Notes: generated by a model not told the origin, from the letters alone. A stretch of 64,000 nucleotides of DNA from Lacihabitans sp. CCS-44 (GCF_024343735.1 NZ_RJUE01000061.1:248001-312000), one strand, 5' to 3'. Counted from the stretch's first letter, positions 27,277-36,860 are shown. Numbers and translations: made by a program.

Positions 27277-28653
27277 TTAGAGATGAGGCAATATCACATT
27301 GAAATTGCTCCCTTGTCCTAGTTCACTTTTGAGTATTATTCTTCCCCCATGTATATCTACTATGCGTTTACAAATAGACAAACCAATGCCGTGACCTTTG
27401 TAGTTTGATGCGTTTTTGGTTCTAAAAAACGGTTCGAATATTTTTTCGTGGTCGTCTTTCGATATTCCTATGCCTGTGTCTGCCACGTTGATGATGCAAT
27501 TGCTCTTGTTGAACCTAATATTGATCACCGCCATGTTATTTTCAGAGTATTTACAAGCATTATCTATGAGATTATTAAAAAGTGTTCTTAGCAGTGATTT
27601 GTTGCCGTTTATAGTAACAGACTCATCATCATCGGGTATTTCCTCGAAGTCGATAGAAATACGATAGTTTTGATGTTGATGCTGGAGTTCGTCTTGAACT
27701 TCGAACAAAATCTCGTCGATTCTTATCGGAACCATTTGTAATGACTTATCACCTTTTTCGGATTTTGCCAATTGCAAAAGTCCGTTTATGAGTTGAATAA
27801 GTCTTTGATTATCAATATTTAAAGATTTAAGAATTTCTTTATATTGCTCAGGTGTTCTGTCTTTTTCTAATGCGACTTGAATTTCTGACTTTATAGCTGC
27901 AAGTGGTGTTCGAAGTTCATGAGATGCGTTACTTACAAAGCTTTTCTGAAGTTCAAATGATTTTTCAATTCTAGAAAGCATCTCGTTAAAGTTTCTAGCA
28001 AGTTGGGCTATTTCATCCTTATTATTGCCTGTGCTTAGTTTTTTTGTGAGGTCACGAGCTGTAATTTTAGATACTTCTTGGTTTATTCTAGAAATAGGCT
28101 TAAGTGATTGACCAGCAAATACAAAGCCAAAAATAATTGTGAGGAAAATAGAAGAAACTAAGCCAATAGTCATGGCCTCTTTTATCCTTTCGAGTTTTTG
28201 TTCTCCGTATGTATCTTCAGCTTGGGCGAGGATCAAATAGTCTTTTTTTAGCTCCTCGTCGGTATACATTAGCCCAACTACTTTCTTGTTTTGGTAGTTT
28301 GCTTCATGGTATTTAAACTTTCTGATTTTCTCTAAAATTTCAGGGCTGTAAGGGAACTTGTTGACAGAGTCAATATTACTGTAGGTTACAAGATTTTCGT
28401 CGTTGAATACTAAAACTTCTGCCGCATAGAGGCTCGACAACGTATTTCTATCAACAATTTTCAGAAAGCGTTTGTCGAGATTTTTTTTGTTTATGAGAAG
28501 TTTTGCAGTTGTTTGTGCCCTGTCTTTAAGGTAATTATTGAATTCATCTTTGGTATAACCTTCTAGCAAATAATAAAGTGAGACCGAAAAAACCACTAAG
28601 ATGAGAGCTACTATCAGTGTAAATTGAAAAGCTATTTTTGTCCTTATTTTCAT
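27277..28653 (-). CDS. Sensor histidine kinase
   Basis: A 458-aa membrane kinase with helices at about 8-30 and 160-180 flanking a periplasmic sensor of about 130 residues, then a HAMP domain (about 182-235). The dimerisation domain has the phospho-accepting His245 in NASHELRTPLAA, and the HATPase domain has NLIDNACKYS, DTGIGI and GHGIGLSI. It overlaps the response regulator gene by 4 bases, so the pair is a two-component system. It ends the run porW, small membrane peptide, symporter, regulator, kinase. The signal sensed is unknown; uptake by the upstream symporter is a possible link. Confidence 0.95.
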   Translation of the reverse strand: MKIRTKIAFQFTLIVALILVVFSVSLYYLLEGYTKDEFNNYLKDRAQTTAKLLINKKNLDKRFLKIVDRNTLSSLYAAEVLVFNDENLVTYSNIDSVNKFPYSPEILEKIRKFKYHEANYQNKKVVGLMYTDEELKKDYLILAQAEDTYGEQKLERIKEAMTIGLVSSIFLTIIFGFVFAGQSLKPISRINQEVSKITARDLTKKLSTGNNKDEIAQLARNFNEMLSRIEKSFELQKSFVSNASHELRTPLAAIKSEIQVALEKDRTPEQYKEILKSLNIDNQRLIQLINGLLQLAKSEKGDKSLQMVPIRIDEILFEVQDELQHQHQNYRISIDFEEIPDDDESVTINGNKSLLRTLFNNLIDNACKYSENNMAVINIRFNKSNCIINVADTGIGISKDDHEKIFEPFFRTKNASNYKGHGIGLSICKRIVDIHGGRIILKSELGQGSNFNVILPHL

Positions 28654-29351
28654 TTCTCAATCTCTTCTTTCAAAATATATCCCATTCCGGTTTTTGTATG
28701 TATGAGTTTGGGTGTAAAGTCTTTATCAATTTTTTTTCTAAGAAAATTGATATATACCTCGATGACATTAAGACTCTGTTGGTTGTTTTGTTCCCAAAGA
28801 TTTTCGGCAATATCGGTTTTTGAGACTACTTTTCCTTTGTTTTTGATTAAATATTCTAATAAAGAAAATTCTTTGGGAGTAAGTTCTATATTTTGGCCAT
28901 CTCTCATCACAATTTTCGACTCAGAATCTAATTCTAAATTGGCAATTTTTAATGTATCTTGTTGGTCGCTTTCAGAGTTGTGATTTCTTTTAATGAAGAC
29001 GTTGATCCTGGCCAAAAGCTCTCTAAAATCAAAAGGTTTTACTAGATAATCGTCCGCACCTTTTTCAAAACCTTCTATTTTGTCTTCGGTTTCTCCTAAA
29101 GCTGTTAGCATTATAATTGGAATTGACGGCTTTTTTTTACGAACCTCTGAACAAACTTCGTATCCATTTAACCCTGGAAGATTCAAATCCAATAGAATTA
29201 GGTCGAAATCATTATGAAGGGCTAATTTTAAGCCAATTTTTCCGTCAAAAGCTATTTCTGTCTCAAAGCCCTTTTCTTGAAGCCCCTTGCTGATGTTCTG
29301 AGCAATTCTTAGGTCGTCTTCTACTATTAATATTTTTTTTGACCCACTCAT
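28650..29351 (-). CDS. OmpR/PhoB-family response regulator
   Basis: The 233-aa regulator has a receiver domain (about 5-118) with acidic pocket EDD at 11-13, phosphorylated Asp55 in LILLDLNLPG, a Thr in MLTA and Lys in the LVKPF motif. The C-terminal winged-helix DNA-binding domain (about 135-230) has LTPKEFSLLEYL and VYINFLRKKID. It starts 4 bases after the symporter gene and overlaps the kinase gene by 4. Despite lying downstream of the T9SS gene porW, it is not PorX, which lacks a winged helix. Confidence 0.95.
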   Translation of the reverse strand: MSGSKKILIVEDDLRIAQNISKGLQEKGFETEIAFDGKIGLKLALHNDFDLILLDLNLPGLNGYEVCSEVRKKKPSIPIIMLTALGETEDKIEGFEKGADDYLVKPFDFRELLARINVFIKRNHNSESDQQDTLKIANLELDSESKIVMRDGQNIELTPKEFSLLEYLIKNKGKVVSKTDIAENLWEQNNQQSLNVIEVYINFLRKKIDKDFTPKLIHTKTGMGYILKEEIEK

Positions 29352-29355
29352 TTTT

Positions 29356-31038
29356 TTAAACTTTTAACTTTTGGAATATCCAACTAAAACCCACCACCAG
29401 CAAAACGCCAATAGGATTTAGCCATAAAAATGCTACAAGTTCGTATTTCCAAATCAAAATTACTAATATTTGACCCAAAATAGCCGCCCAAAATATAGGT
29501 TTGGCTTTTATTGACTTTAGATAAAAGGCCACGAGGAAAATTCCCAATATGATACCGTAAAACCATGAACCCAAGATATTTACGAGTTCAATCATACTGT
29601 TACCAAGTTTTTGGGCAAAAGATGCCACCACAATACAAAAGATACCCCAAAAAATAGTAAGGGCTTTAGAATATTTTAACTCCAATTGTTCTCCTTGGGG
29701 CTTGTATTTGGTTTTGTAAATAACATCTACTAGGCTTGTTGCGGCCAATGAGTGATACGCCGAAGCCACTGAGCCCATAGAGGCAGAAAATATAATAGCC
29801 ACGAGAAGTCCAATAAATCCATGCGGCAAGAAATCCATGATAAATCTCAGAAAGATATAATTCACGTCGTTCGGGTCACCAGACGGATTGTTTTTCTTAA
29901 CGATTTCTGAAACTTCCGATTTTAGTCTTTTTTGTTCTTCTATAATCTCGTTAAGATGGGAGCTGCTGGTGTTAACAATAACATCATTGTCAGATTTAAG
30001 GGCGTCTTTCAGATCTCTCACAACTTGCTTTTTATCAGCAATTAAGGCAGTATTTTTTAGTTCTAATTTTTTATACTGTGCTGCATACTGGCTGTTTTCT
30101 ATTTTAGCTACTTCTACCTTATTATAAAACACTGGGGAGTCATTGAATAGATAAAATACAAACACCAAAACACCAATTAAAAGAATACCGAATTGCATTG
30201 GGATTTTAATGAATCCGTTCATTATCAAACCCATACGACTTTCTTTGATTGATTTTCCAGTGAGATATCTTCCTACCTGTGATTGATCTGTTCCGAAATA
30301 AGATAATTGTAGAAAAAAACCACCAATCAAGCCAGACCAAAGATTATACCTTTCGGTAGGGTTAAATTTCAAATCTATGACATTCATTCTACCAGTTTTG
30401 CCTGCAATTTGTATAGCATCGAAGGTACTCACATCTGCAGGCAAGAGTTTCACCACGCAATAGCCAGCAAAAAACAATGCAAAAGTTACAAAAAACATTT
30501 GTTGTAAATGTGTGTATGAGATGGCTTTAGTACCTCCTATAACGGTGTAAATCAGCACAATACCACCCATAATGATATTGGTAACGGTAATGTCCCAGCC
30601 AAATATTGTAGACAAAATTATAGAAGGGGCATAAATAGAAATACCTGTAGCTAGTCCCCTACTGACCAGAAACAAAATAGCTGTGAAAATTCTGACTCTG
30701 GCATCGAAGCGGTTTTCGAGGTACTCATAGGCCGTGTAAACTTTTAACCGATGAAAAATAGGCACAAACGTAATACTGAGTACAATCATGGCCAGTGGTA
30801 GCCCAAAATAAAACTGTACGAAACGCATCCCATCGGTAAAGCCTTGGCCAGGAGCTGACAAAAACGTAATGGCACTCGCCTGTGTAGCCATCAAGGAAAA
30901 ACCAACATGATACCATGGTAAAGATTGATTTCCAAGAAGATAACCATCAATGTTGCTGTCTTTTCTGTTTTTGTATATTCCGTAAAATATAATAGAAGAT
31001 AGCGTAAGTACAAGAAATAGCCAATCGATGTTGGTCAT
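29356..31038 (-). CDS. Sodium:solute symporter (SSS family)
   Basis: A transporter of about 560 aa with roughly 13 membrane helices that imports a solute with sodium ions. The start is placed at MTNIDWLFL, whose ATG overlaps the stop of the small peptide gene upstream; the earlier TTG/ATG options add a non-family N-terminus. Signatures include GNQSLPWYHVGFSLMATQASAITFLSAPGQ and YFGTDQSQVGRYLTG. A charged insertion of about 85 residues (about 305-390) with coiled-coil character lies in a loop; this is a feature of one Bacteroidota subfamily. The substrate cannot be told from sequence. It is followed after 4 bases by a response regulator and kinase. Confidence 0.92.
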   Translation of the reverse strand: MTNIDWLFLVLTLSSIIFYGIYKNRKDSNIDGYLLGNQSLPWYHVGFSLMATQASAITFLSAPGQGFTDGMRFVQFYFGLPLAMIVLSITFVPIFHRLKVYTAYEYLENRFDARVRIFTAILFLVSRGLATGISIYAPSIILSTIFGWDITVTNIIMGGIVLIYTVIGGTKAISYTHLQQMFFVTFALFFAGYCVVKLLPADVSTFDAIQIAGKTGRMNVIDLKFNPTERYNLWSGLIGGFFLQLSYFGTDQSQVGRYLTGKSIKESRMGLIMNGFIKIPMQFGILLIGVLVFVFYLFNDSPVFYNKVEVAKIENSQYAAQYKKLELKNTALIADKKQVVRDLKDALKSDNDVIVNTSSSHLNEIIEEQKRLKSEVSEIVKKNNPSGDPNDVNYIFLRFIMDFLPHGFIGLLVAIIFSASMGSVASAYHSLAATSLVDVIYKTKYKPQGEQLELKYSKALTIFWGIFCIVVASFAQKLGNSMIELVNILGSWFYGIILGIFLVAFYLKSIKAKPIFWAAILGQILVILIWKYELVAFLWLNPIGVLLVVGFSWIFQKLKV

Positions 31039-31148
31039 GAAAAATAATGGGTTAGTAATAAATATAAGATTATTTGTATCAGCAAAAAGCCTGTTAGAAT
31101 CCAATACACGGTTTTCCAAGATTTAAAAAATGGCGGTTTCTCTGTCAT
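31035..31148 (-). CDS. 37-aa single-helix membrane peptide upstream of the symporter
   Basis: The short frame starts at ATG 31148, eight bases after the porW stop, and ends in a TGA at 31037-31035 that overlaps the symporter ATG (ATGA). It encodes MTEKPPFFKSWKTVYWILTG followed by a hydrophobic helix of about 18 residues and a short polar tail (THYFS). The overlap, the aromatic/basic N-terminus and the single transmembrane helix suggest a true small protein translated together with the symporter. Small accessory subunits are known for other SSS transporters (for example YhdT with PanF). Its own family is not recognised. Confidence 0.7.
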   Translation of the reverse strand: MTEKPPFFKSWKTVYWILTGFLLIQIILYLLLTHYFS

Positions 31149-31156
31149 TCTGTAAT

Positions 31157-33298
31157 TTAATTTAAAACTGCCAATAGTTCTTTTGCCTTTAGTACCAAGT
31201 CAGAACTTGGATAACTTCTCATAAAATCATTTAGAGAAATCACATATTGGTCTTTATTACCGATTTTTTTCAGAACCATAATTCTTAACATGGCCATTTT
31301 GTCTTCTATTTGACTACCCACGTATTCGTTTAGACCTTGATCTATGAGTGTAATGGCTTCGTTGAAATTATTACTTTCGTAAATTGCAAAAGTTTTGGCA
31401 TAAAAGGACTGAGCTTCTGTTTCTTTGTCTTTACTCAGTTTAATTGAGCCTTTTTTCAGTTGTCTTGAAAATGAAGATGCGGGGTAATCCTTTAGCAATC
31501 TAGCTGAAAAAGCGTTGTTTTGAGCATCCTTTTCCATTATTGACAAGTAATAAAGGGCTTCAGGTTCGTAAACAGACCTTGGAAAGTTTGTTATAAGATT
31601 ATTGAAAGTGGTCTTTGCTTTTTCTTCATCGATGAATTTCAACTTATAGATTTTACCAATTTGAAATAAGGCCTCTTCTTGTTTTCTTTTCGAAGCCATT
31701 TTCTGAATGTTACTGCCAGGTATTTTTTTTAGAAGTTCTTTTTTTTCTTCTTCAATTTCTTTTTTGGCAAGAAGCTCTTTCATTTCAGTCTCAGAGTTGG
31801 CCATGGTTTTTACACCAGCTTTTGCGGTGTCGAGGGTCTGTTTCTCAATTTTTATGCTAAACGAACCCATCGTTTTTTCAGACCGTCTCCAGTTATCTTC
31901 CAGTGGCCTATTGCCCCAGCTTCTTACGAAATCGTTTTTAGCCTTAATCGACTCAACTTGATCATATAGCAACCATCTTTTAAAATCTTTGGGCAAGTTG
32001 CTCGTAGTGGAAGTTTTGAGAACAGAATTTGTGAGCGTATTTTCTTCTGCTTTTTTCTTGGCTTCTTTTCTTTCAATTACCATTTGCTCAAGCTTGTAGT
32101 CGAGTTCTTTGGGATTCATTGCGGCCAACATTTGTAGACTATCTTCTAGGTCATAAGCTTTCTTGTATTTGATAAAATCGTTCAAAAACATTGCTTTTTG
32201 TCCTATCTGAGAATTACTTTGCTCGTTTTTCGGCAAGGTAATCAACGTGCTATCATAATAAACCCCAGCCATTTCGTAGTCCAGCATTTTTTCGAAATAC
32301 ATATCGCCGAGTGCTTTGTAGGCTGATGCTTTTTCCAAAGGATTATCTACTGATTCAGCTATAGCCTTATTGAAGTTCAAAATAGCAGCTTCGAAATTAT
32401 TCTTTTTGGCCTCAGTTTCCCCCATTTTAAAGAATATCTTGCTTCTCAAATCTTGATTTTTTCTATCTTCCAGCATCTTCTCAAACGTAATGTTTGTATT
32501 CTTGGCCAAAGACTGACTCGTAATAAGCCCCAAATTGGCATGAAATTCTAAATCGTAATTGGGTTTGTTTTTGAGTACTTGATTATAGTTTTTTCTTGAA
32601 AGGGCAAGTTGGTTCAGCTCTGCGTATAACTGAGCAGCAATAAAATGCAAACGTGCCTTTTCATTGCCCTTTTTCATTGTTTTTAAGGCTTCGTCTAAGA
32701 AAACAACTGCAAGTGCGGGCTCATTTTGAAGCTGGTGATAATAGGCTTTAGTGGCAAGAAATTGCGATTTGTTTTTACCACTCAGTTTTTGGTTTTTCAA
32801 CAAGTCAGAAACCTGATTTGCACTCACCAAGTCCTCATTTTCAATATAAGACCTCATCAACCATATCAAAGCTTCGGTTTTGGCAGAAGCAGATTTGGAG
32901 GCGGTATTTACATATTTGAAGGTTTCGAGGGCATTAAAAATCTCTTGTTTTTCTAATCTTGCTTTTCCAAGTAATAAATAAGCCTCATCTAGGTGTCTAC
33001 TATTTGAATGTCTTTCAGCTATTATGGATGATTTTTTTATGGCATCTGTCAAATAAAGTTTTGCAGAATCGAGCCTTGTAGAGTCTATTTTTCTAAATAT
33101 CGGAAGCGTTTCTTCGTAAGTTTCTTTGTTGTTTGCCAAAATGATTTCATTTGCAATTTTGTAGTCTTCGCGGGCAATAAGGAGTGCGTTATATTTTGCG
33201 TTTGTATTATGCCATGTTTTGCTGAGCGGTCCATTTTTATATTGGCTGCAGGATAAAGAGAAGATTACAAAAAAAAACAATAAATATATTTTTCTCAC
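31157..33298 (-). CDS. porW: Type IX secretion system lipoprotein PorW/SprE
   Basis: A 713-aa TPR-rich lipoprotein: the signal peptide ends in FSLSC with the lipidated Cys17, followed by SQYKNGPLSKTWHNTNAKYN, a hallmark N-terminus. Helical repeats cover about residues 50-340, a variable charged linker follows, and further TPR-like repeats end the protein. PorW/SprE is needed for secretion by the type IX system and for gliding in relatives; it is thought to link the PorK/L/M/N motor complex to the outer-membrane translocon. The start codon is GTG. A T9SS cargo protein at 56-59 kb shows that the system is probably active. It heads a run with the symporter and two-component genes. Confidence 0.78.
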   Translation of the reverse strand: MRKIYLLFFFVIFSLSCSQYKNGPLSKTWHNTNAKYNALLIAREDYKIANEIILANNKETYEETLPIFRKIDSTRLDSAKLYLTDAIKKSSIIAERHSNSRHLDEAYLLLGKARLEKQEIFNALETFKYVNTASKSASAKTEALIWLMRSYIENEDLVSANQVSDLLKNQKLSGKNKSQFLATKAYYHQLQNEPALAVVFLDEALKTMKKGNEKARLHFIAAQLYAELNQLALSRKNYNQVLKNKPNYDLEFHANLGLITSQSLAKNTNITFEKMLEDRKNQDLRSKIFFKMGETEAKKNNFEAAILNFNKAIAESVDNPLEKASAYKALGDMYFEKMLDYEMAGVYYDSTLITLPKNEQSNSQIGQKAMFLNDFIKYKKAYDLEDSLQMLAAMNPKELDYKLEQMVIERKEAKKKAEENTLTNSVLKTSTTSNLPKDFKRWLLYDQVESIKAKNDFVRSWGNRPLEDNWRRSEKTMGSFSIKIEKQTLDTAKAGVKTMANSETEMKELLAKKEIEEEKKELLKKIPGSNIQKMASKRKQEEALFQIGKIYKLKFIDEEKAKTTFNNLITNFPRSVYEPEALYYLSIMEKDAQNNAFSARLLKDYPASSFSRQLKKGSIKLSKDKETEAQSFYAKTFAIYESNNFNEAITLIDQGLNEYVGSQIEDKMAMLRIMVLKKIGNKDQYVISLNDFMRSYPSSDLVLKAKELLAVLN

Positions 33299-33403
33299 TG
33301 TTTAAATAGGTTCTGTTGAAAGTCTTAACGAACATTTTTACTAATAATTATCCAATTTAATGCCAAAATAAGCACCGATTACGATTTTTGAGCATTTTAA
33401 GTT

Positions 33404-34165
33404 TTATAAAAACATTTCTGCCGACTTTTGTAATTGTTGAATGGCCGTATTGTAACCCAAATCAAACATTTCTTTGGCATTTTTTAGGCTTAAGCCATTA
33501 AAGTGTACGATGTTTTTAGGTTCAATCAAAATATCAAATTTGTGGTTTTTCCTCGCACTTTGTTCACCTATCGACATCAAAAGCGATTTCATGATGATAT
33601 CTTTTGCCGAACTTACTGGCATTTTCCTTTCTATGGGCATTACATTAACCCCAATCTTTAAATCTACCTCGTCTTCTATGGGCTCAATAGGCATATTGTT
33701 TAGAACACCTCCATCAATGTATGATTTACCTTCTATTATAACTGGTGAAAATATGCCTGGAATTGCACATGATGCCGTAACCACTTTTGCCAAGTTATTA
33801 CCTGACCTAAAGTAAACAATCTCCCCTCTCCGTATCTCTGTAGTGGCTATAACCAAAGGAATCTTAAGTGATTCAAAGCTGTTTTCTGGCAAATATTCTT
33901 TTACTAACTTTTCGACTTTTTCGAGCGAAAATATTCCCATTTTATTGAAAGCCAGCTTGATATTGCCAGAAATGCCCTTTTTTAAGATAATTTCTGATAT
34001 TTCATCGGCGGTATACCCATAAGCATAAAATGCTCCTATCAGGCTGCCTACACTTGCTCCAGAAATTATATCAGGTCTAATTTTTAGCTCATCAAGGGCT
34101 TTTAAAACACCCAAATGTCCAAATCCTCTTGATCCACCTCCAGATAATACTAAGCCTATTTTCAT
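33404..34165 (-). CDS. Patatin-like phospholipase (RssA-type)
   Basis: A 253-aa serine lipid hydrolase. The oxyanion-hole motif GGGSRGFGHLG is at residues 9-19, the nucleophile elbow GASVGS gives Ser38, and the catalytic aspartate is in YIDGGVLNN; the pair is the patatin Ser-Asp dyad. There is no signal peptide, so it is probably cytoplasmic. It follows the MBL-fold gene by about 20 bases on the same strand and precedes porW by about 105 bases. The substrate is probably a membrane phospholipid or acyl ester, which is not shown by sequence. Confidence 0.92.
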   Translation of the reverse strand: MKIGLVLSGGGSRGFGHLGVLKALDELKIRPDIISGASVGSLIGAFYAYGYTADEISEIILKKGISGNIKLAFNKMGIFSLEKVEKLVKEYLPENSFESLKIPLVIATTEIRRGEIVYFRSGNNLAKVVTASCAIPGIFSPVIIEGKSYIDGGVLNNMPIEPIEDEVDLKIGVNVMPIERKMPVSSAKDIIMKSLLMSIGEQSARKNHKFDILIEPKNIVHFNGLSLKNAKEMFDLGYNTAIQQLQKSAEMFL

Positions 34166-34185
34166 GTTGTTAGATTTTATTTATT

Positions 34186-35031
34186 TCAAATAAACTCATA
34201 AAGCTTCCCAAGGTTTTTGGCTTTATACCCTCGATCGGTGATTTCAATTTCAGCCACTTCGTTTACAACATCATGATCGAAGAATAAAAGAATGTTTTCT
34301 TTAACAATCCTATCAAGAAGCAATGACTTTTCTTCCATGGTTTGCAATGGTCTTACATCGTAGGACATGCAATAAGGCACATGAATATGGGCAAAAGATG
34401 GAATGGTGTCCGCCGCAAAAATAATTTTCTGATGGTTGTAGTTTATGATTGGCATAATCATTTTCTCCGTATGGCCATCTGCATAAATGAATTCAAATTT
34501 GTCGCCCAATGGATTTTGAGAATGATCAACAAAATTTAGTTGCCCACTTTCTAAGATGGTTTGGAGGTTTTCAGTTAAAAAAGTAGCTTTTTCTCTTTGG
34601 TTGGGTTGCATCGCCGATTCCCAATGAAGGCTATGCGTCCAATATTTCGCGTTTGGAAATGTTAGTCTAAATGCATCTTTGGTAGAATTCCAACAAACAG
34701 CACCGCCGCAATGATCAAAATGTAAATGGGAAAGTAAAACATCCGTTACTTCACTTTCATGGTATCCGGCATCTCGAATAGATTTAATTAATTCTCCATC
34801 ACCATGTCTAAAATAGAAATTCTGCCATTTTTGGGCTTGTTTGTCGCCCATTCCTGTGTCAATCAGCACCAATCGGTTGTTATCCTCAACCAATAGACAC
34901 CTCATTTTCCAACTGCAAAGGTTGTTGTCATCAGCAGGAACCATCTTTTGCCAAATTGTTTTTGGAACAACACCAAACATTGCCCCACCATCCAACTTGA
35001 AATTGCCAGCATCGATTACAGAAATCTTCAT
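34186..35031 (-). CDS. MBL-fold metallo-hydrolase
   Basis: A 281-aa protein of the metallo-beta-lactamase fold with the zinc-binding motif SHLHFDHCGG (His102, His104, Asp106, His107), a second histidine in YADGHTEKM and further ligands near FAADTIPSFAH. The arrangement resembles lactonase-type enzymes such as AiiA/AttM, which open acyl-homoserine lactones, but many relatives have other substrates, so no specific reaction is claimed. There is no signal peptide. It lies between rlmD (23 bases upstream) and the patatin gene. Confidence 0.88.
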   Translation of the reverse strand: MKISVIDAGNFKLDGGAMFGVVPKTIWQKMVPADDNNLCSWKMRCLLVEDNNRLVLIDTGMGDKQAQKWQNFYFRHGDGELIKSIRDAGYHESEVTDVLLSHLHFDHCGGAVCWNSTKDAFRLTFPNAKYWTHSLHWESAMQPNQREKATFLTENLQTILESGQLNFVDHSQNPLGDKFEFIYADGHTEKMIMPIINYNHQKIIFAADTIPSFAHIHVPYCMSYDVRPLQTMEEKSLLLDRIVKENILLFFDHDVVNEVAEIEITDRGYKAKNLGKLYEFI

Positions 35032-35054
35032 TTTAAGAGTAAAATTTCCTAAAA

Positions 35055-36464
35055 TTAAGATTTTAAAACTAAACTCGCTACATTTTCTACATGGAAAGTA
35101 TGCGGAAACATATCAACTGGGTTGATTTTTTCGACCTCATATTTTGCTGACAAAATTTCAATATCTCGGGCTTGAGTCGCTGGGTTACAACTGACGTATA
35201 CTATTCTTTTCGGTGATATTTTAAGTAGAAGCTCACTAACAGGGCGATCCATTCCGGCTCTTGGCGGATCTACAATTACTATATCAGGCATGCCTTTTTG
35301 TGCTATAAAGTCGTCGGTGAATATTTTTGCCATATCTCCAGCAAAAAAACTGGTGTTATGAATACCGTTGATTTCAGAGTTTATTTTGGCGTCGTCCACA
35401 GCAGCATCTATGTATTCAATTCCGACTACTTTCTTTGCCTTTTTTGCAACAAAATTGGCGATTGTTCCTGTGCCGGTGTACAAATCATACACTAGGTCGT
35501 TTTCTGAAATTTGTGCAAAATCACGCACAATTTTATAAAGATTGTAAGCTTGGTCAGAATTCGTTTGATAGAATGATTTTACCCCAATTCTAAACTTGAG
35601 ACCTTCCATCTCTTCGGTAATATAGGGCAGTCCATAATAATTGACAGGTTCCAGATCAAAATAAGAATCGTTGCGTTTTTGGTTAATAAAATAATTCAGT
35701 GAAGTTGTTTGTGGGAATTTCTCAATGAATTTGTCTAAAACCGTTTCTATTTTATCTTTAGAATCATTTGCAACTTGGAGCACCACCATCACTTCTCCTG
35801 TAGATGTTGTACGTATCATCACATTTCTGAAAAAACCTTTGTGCACTACATGGTCATAAAAAGGTAAGCCACTTTGGTGAGCATAATCACTGAAGAAATC
35901 TCTAATGGCATTAGATGGGTCGCCCTGAAGAAAGCATTTTTTGATAGGCAAAACCTTCTCAAATCTCTTGGGAATATGAAAACCCAAGGCATCTTTAGAT
36001 ATTTCTTCTCCCGAAGCCACCTCATCGTTCGTGAGCCATCTAGAATTAGAAAATGTATATTCGAGTTTGTTTCTATAAAACGTTGTATGAGCAGAGCCTA
36101 AAATAGGCGTAAACTCAGGAAGTTTTACTTTTCCTATTCTTGTTAATTGATCGTAAACCTGTTTCTGTTTTTGTTCTATTTGTTTTTCGTATGGAATATG
36201 TTGCCATTTGCACCCACCACAAACGCCAAAATGTTCACAAAAAGGCTCAATTCTATCTGCGGAGTATTTATTTATAGCCAGTATTCTACCTTCGGAGAAA
36301 TTTTTCTTGGTTTTTGATACAAGTAATTTTACTTCATCTCCTGGGCAAACATTGCTACCTTCAACAAAAATAACTTCACCGTCGTCTTTTACAATGCATT
36401 TTCCTTCAGCCGCAAAATCCAAGATTTGGATATTTTCAATGACTCTTTTCTTACTTTTTTTCAT
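35055..36464 (-). CDS. rlmD: 23S rRNA (uracil-C5)-methyltransferase RlmD/RumA
   Basis: This enzyme makes 5-methyluridine in 23S rRNA (U1939 in E. coli) with S-adenosylmethionine. A TRAM domain (about 5-65) comes first. A cysteine cluster that binds 4Fe-4S follows (Cys76, Cys82 and Cys85 in FCEHFGVCGGCKW, plus a fourth near residue 178 in KKCFLQG). The methyltransferase domain has YDLYTGTGTIANF and the catalytic VSCNPATQARD. The length of 469 aa is normal. It is the first gene of a minus-strand run with the MBL and patatin genes. Family members named RlmCD differ in target, so the exact base is inferred. Confidence 0.92.
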   Translation of the reverse strand: MKKSKKRVIENIQILDFAAEGKCIVKDDGEVIFVEGSNVCPGDEVKLLVSKTKKNFSEGRILAINKYSADRIEPFCEHFGVCGGCKWQHIPYEKQIEQKQKQVYDQLTRIGKVKLPEFTPILGSAHTTFYRNKLEYTFSNSRWLTNDEVASGEEISKDALGFHIPKRFEKVLPIKKCFLQGDPSNAIRDFFSDYAHQSGLPFYDHVVHKGFFRNVMIRTTSTGEVMVVLQVANDSKDKIETVLDKFIEKFPQTTSLNYFINQKRNDSYFDLEPVNYYGLPYITEEMEGLKFRIGVKSFYQTNSDQAYNLYKIVRDFAQISENDLVYDLYTGTGTIANFVAKKAKKVVGIEYIDAAVDDAKINSEINGIHNTSFFAGDMAKIFTDDFIAQKGMPDIVIVDPPRAGMDRPVSELLLKISPKRIVYVSCNPATQARDIEILSAKYEVEKINPVDMFPHTFHVENVASLVLKS

Positions 36465-36629
36465 TTGGTGTTTTTTAAGGCTTTTTTTAGATTAAAACGG
36501 AATTCTCAAAAAGACTAAAAATAATAAAATCTCGATTCAAACCATTTCTATTTATCAAATAATTAATTTTGCCTTTGAAAAAACAAGGAAGATTTGATGA
36601 ACGAGAAAATGAGTTTTGGACAAATAAAA

Positions 36630-36654
36630 AAAGCGATGAATTTTTCATCGCTTT
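36630..36654 (-). terminator. Terminator after the tRNA-Lys pair
   Basis: An 11-bp perfect stem (36630-36640 with 36644-36654) has a 3-base loop. On the minus strand it is followed by a T-rich run. It abuts the 3' end of the distal tRNA-Lys. Confidence 0.88.
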
Positions 36655-36655
36655 G

Positions 36656-36728
36656 TGATCCCGCTGGGATTCGAACCCAGGACCCATACATTAAAAGTGT
36701 ATTGCTCTACCAGCTGAGCTACGGAATC
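36656..36728 (-). tRNA. tRNA-Lys (TTT), distal copy
   Basis: A 73-nt cloverleaf on the minus strand with acceptor GATTCCG/CGGGATC, D-arm GCTC/GAGC, T-arm loop TTCGAAT and anticodon loop CTTTTAA (anticodon TTT). The discriminator is A and CCA is not encoded. It is identical to the copy 35 bases upstream and shares its transcript and terminator. Confidence 0.96.
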
Positions 36729-36763
36729 GAAAATGATTCTAAAAATATTTCTGAAAACTTAAG

Positions 36764-36836
36764 TGATCCCGCTGGGATTCGAACCCAGGACCCATACATT
36801 AAAAGTGTATTGCTCTACCAGCTGAGCTACGGAATC
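36764..36836 (-). tRNA. tRNA-Lys (TTT), proximal copy
   Basis: The same 73-nt sequence as the distal copy, so the two genes form a recent tandem duplication separated by 35 bases. The anticodon is TTT. A promoter with a TAATTTTG box lies 25 bases upstream on the minus strand. Confidence 0.96.
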
Positions 36837-36860
36837 AAGACCTTGTCTCAAATGAGGATG

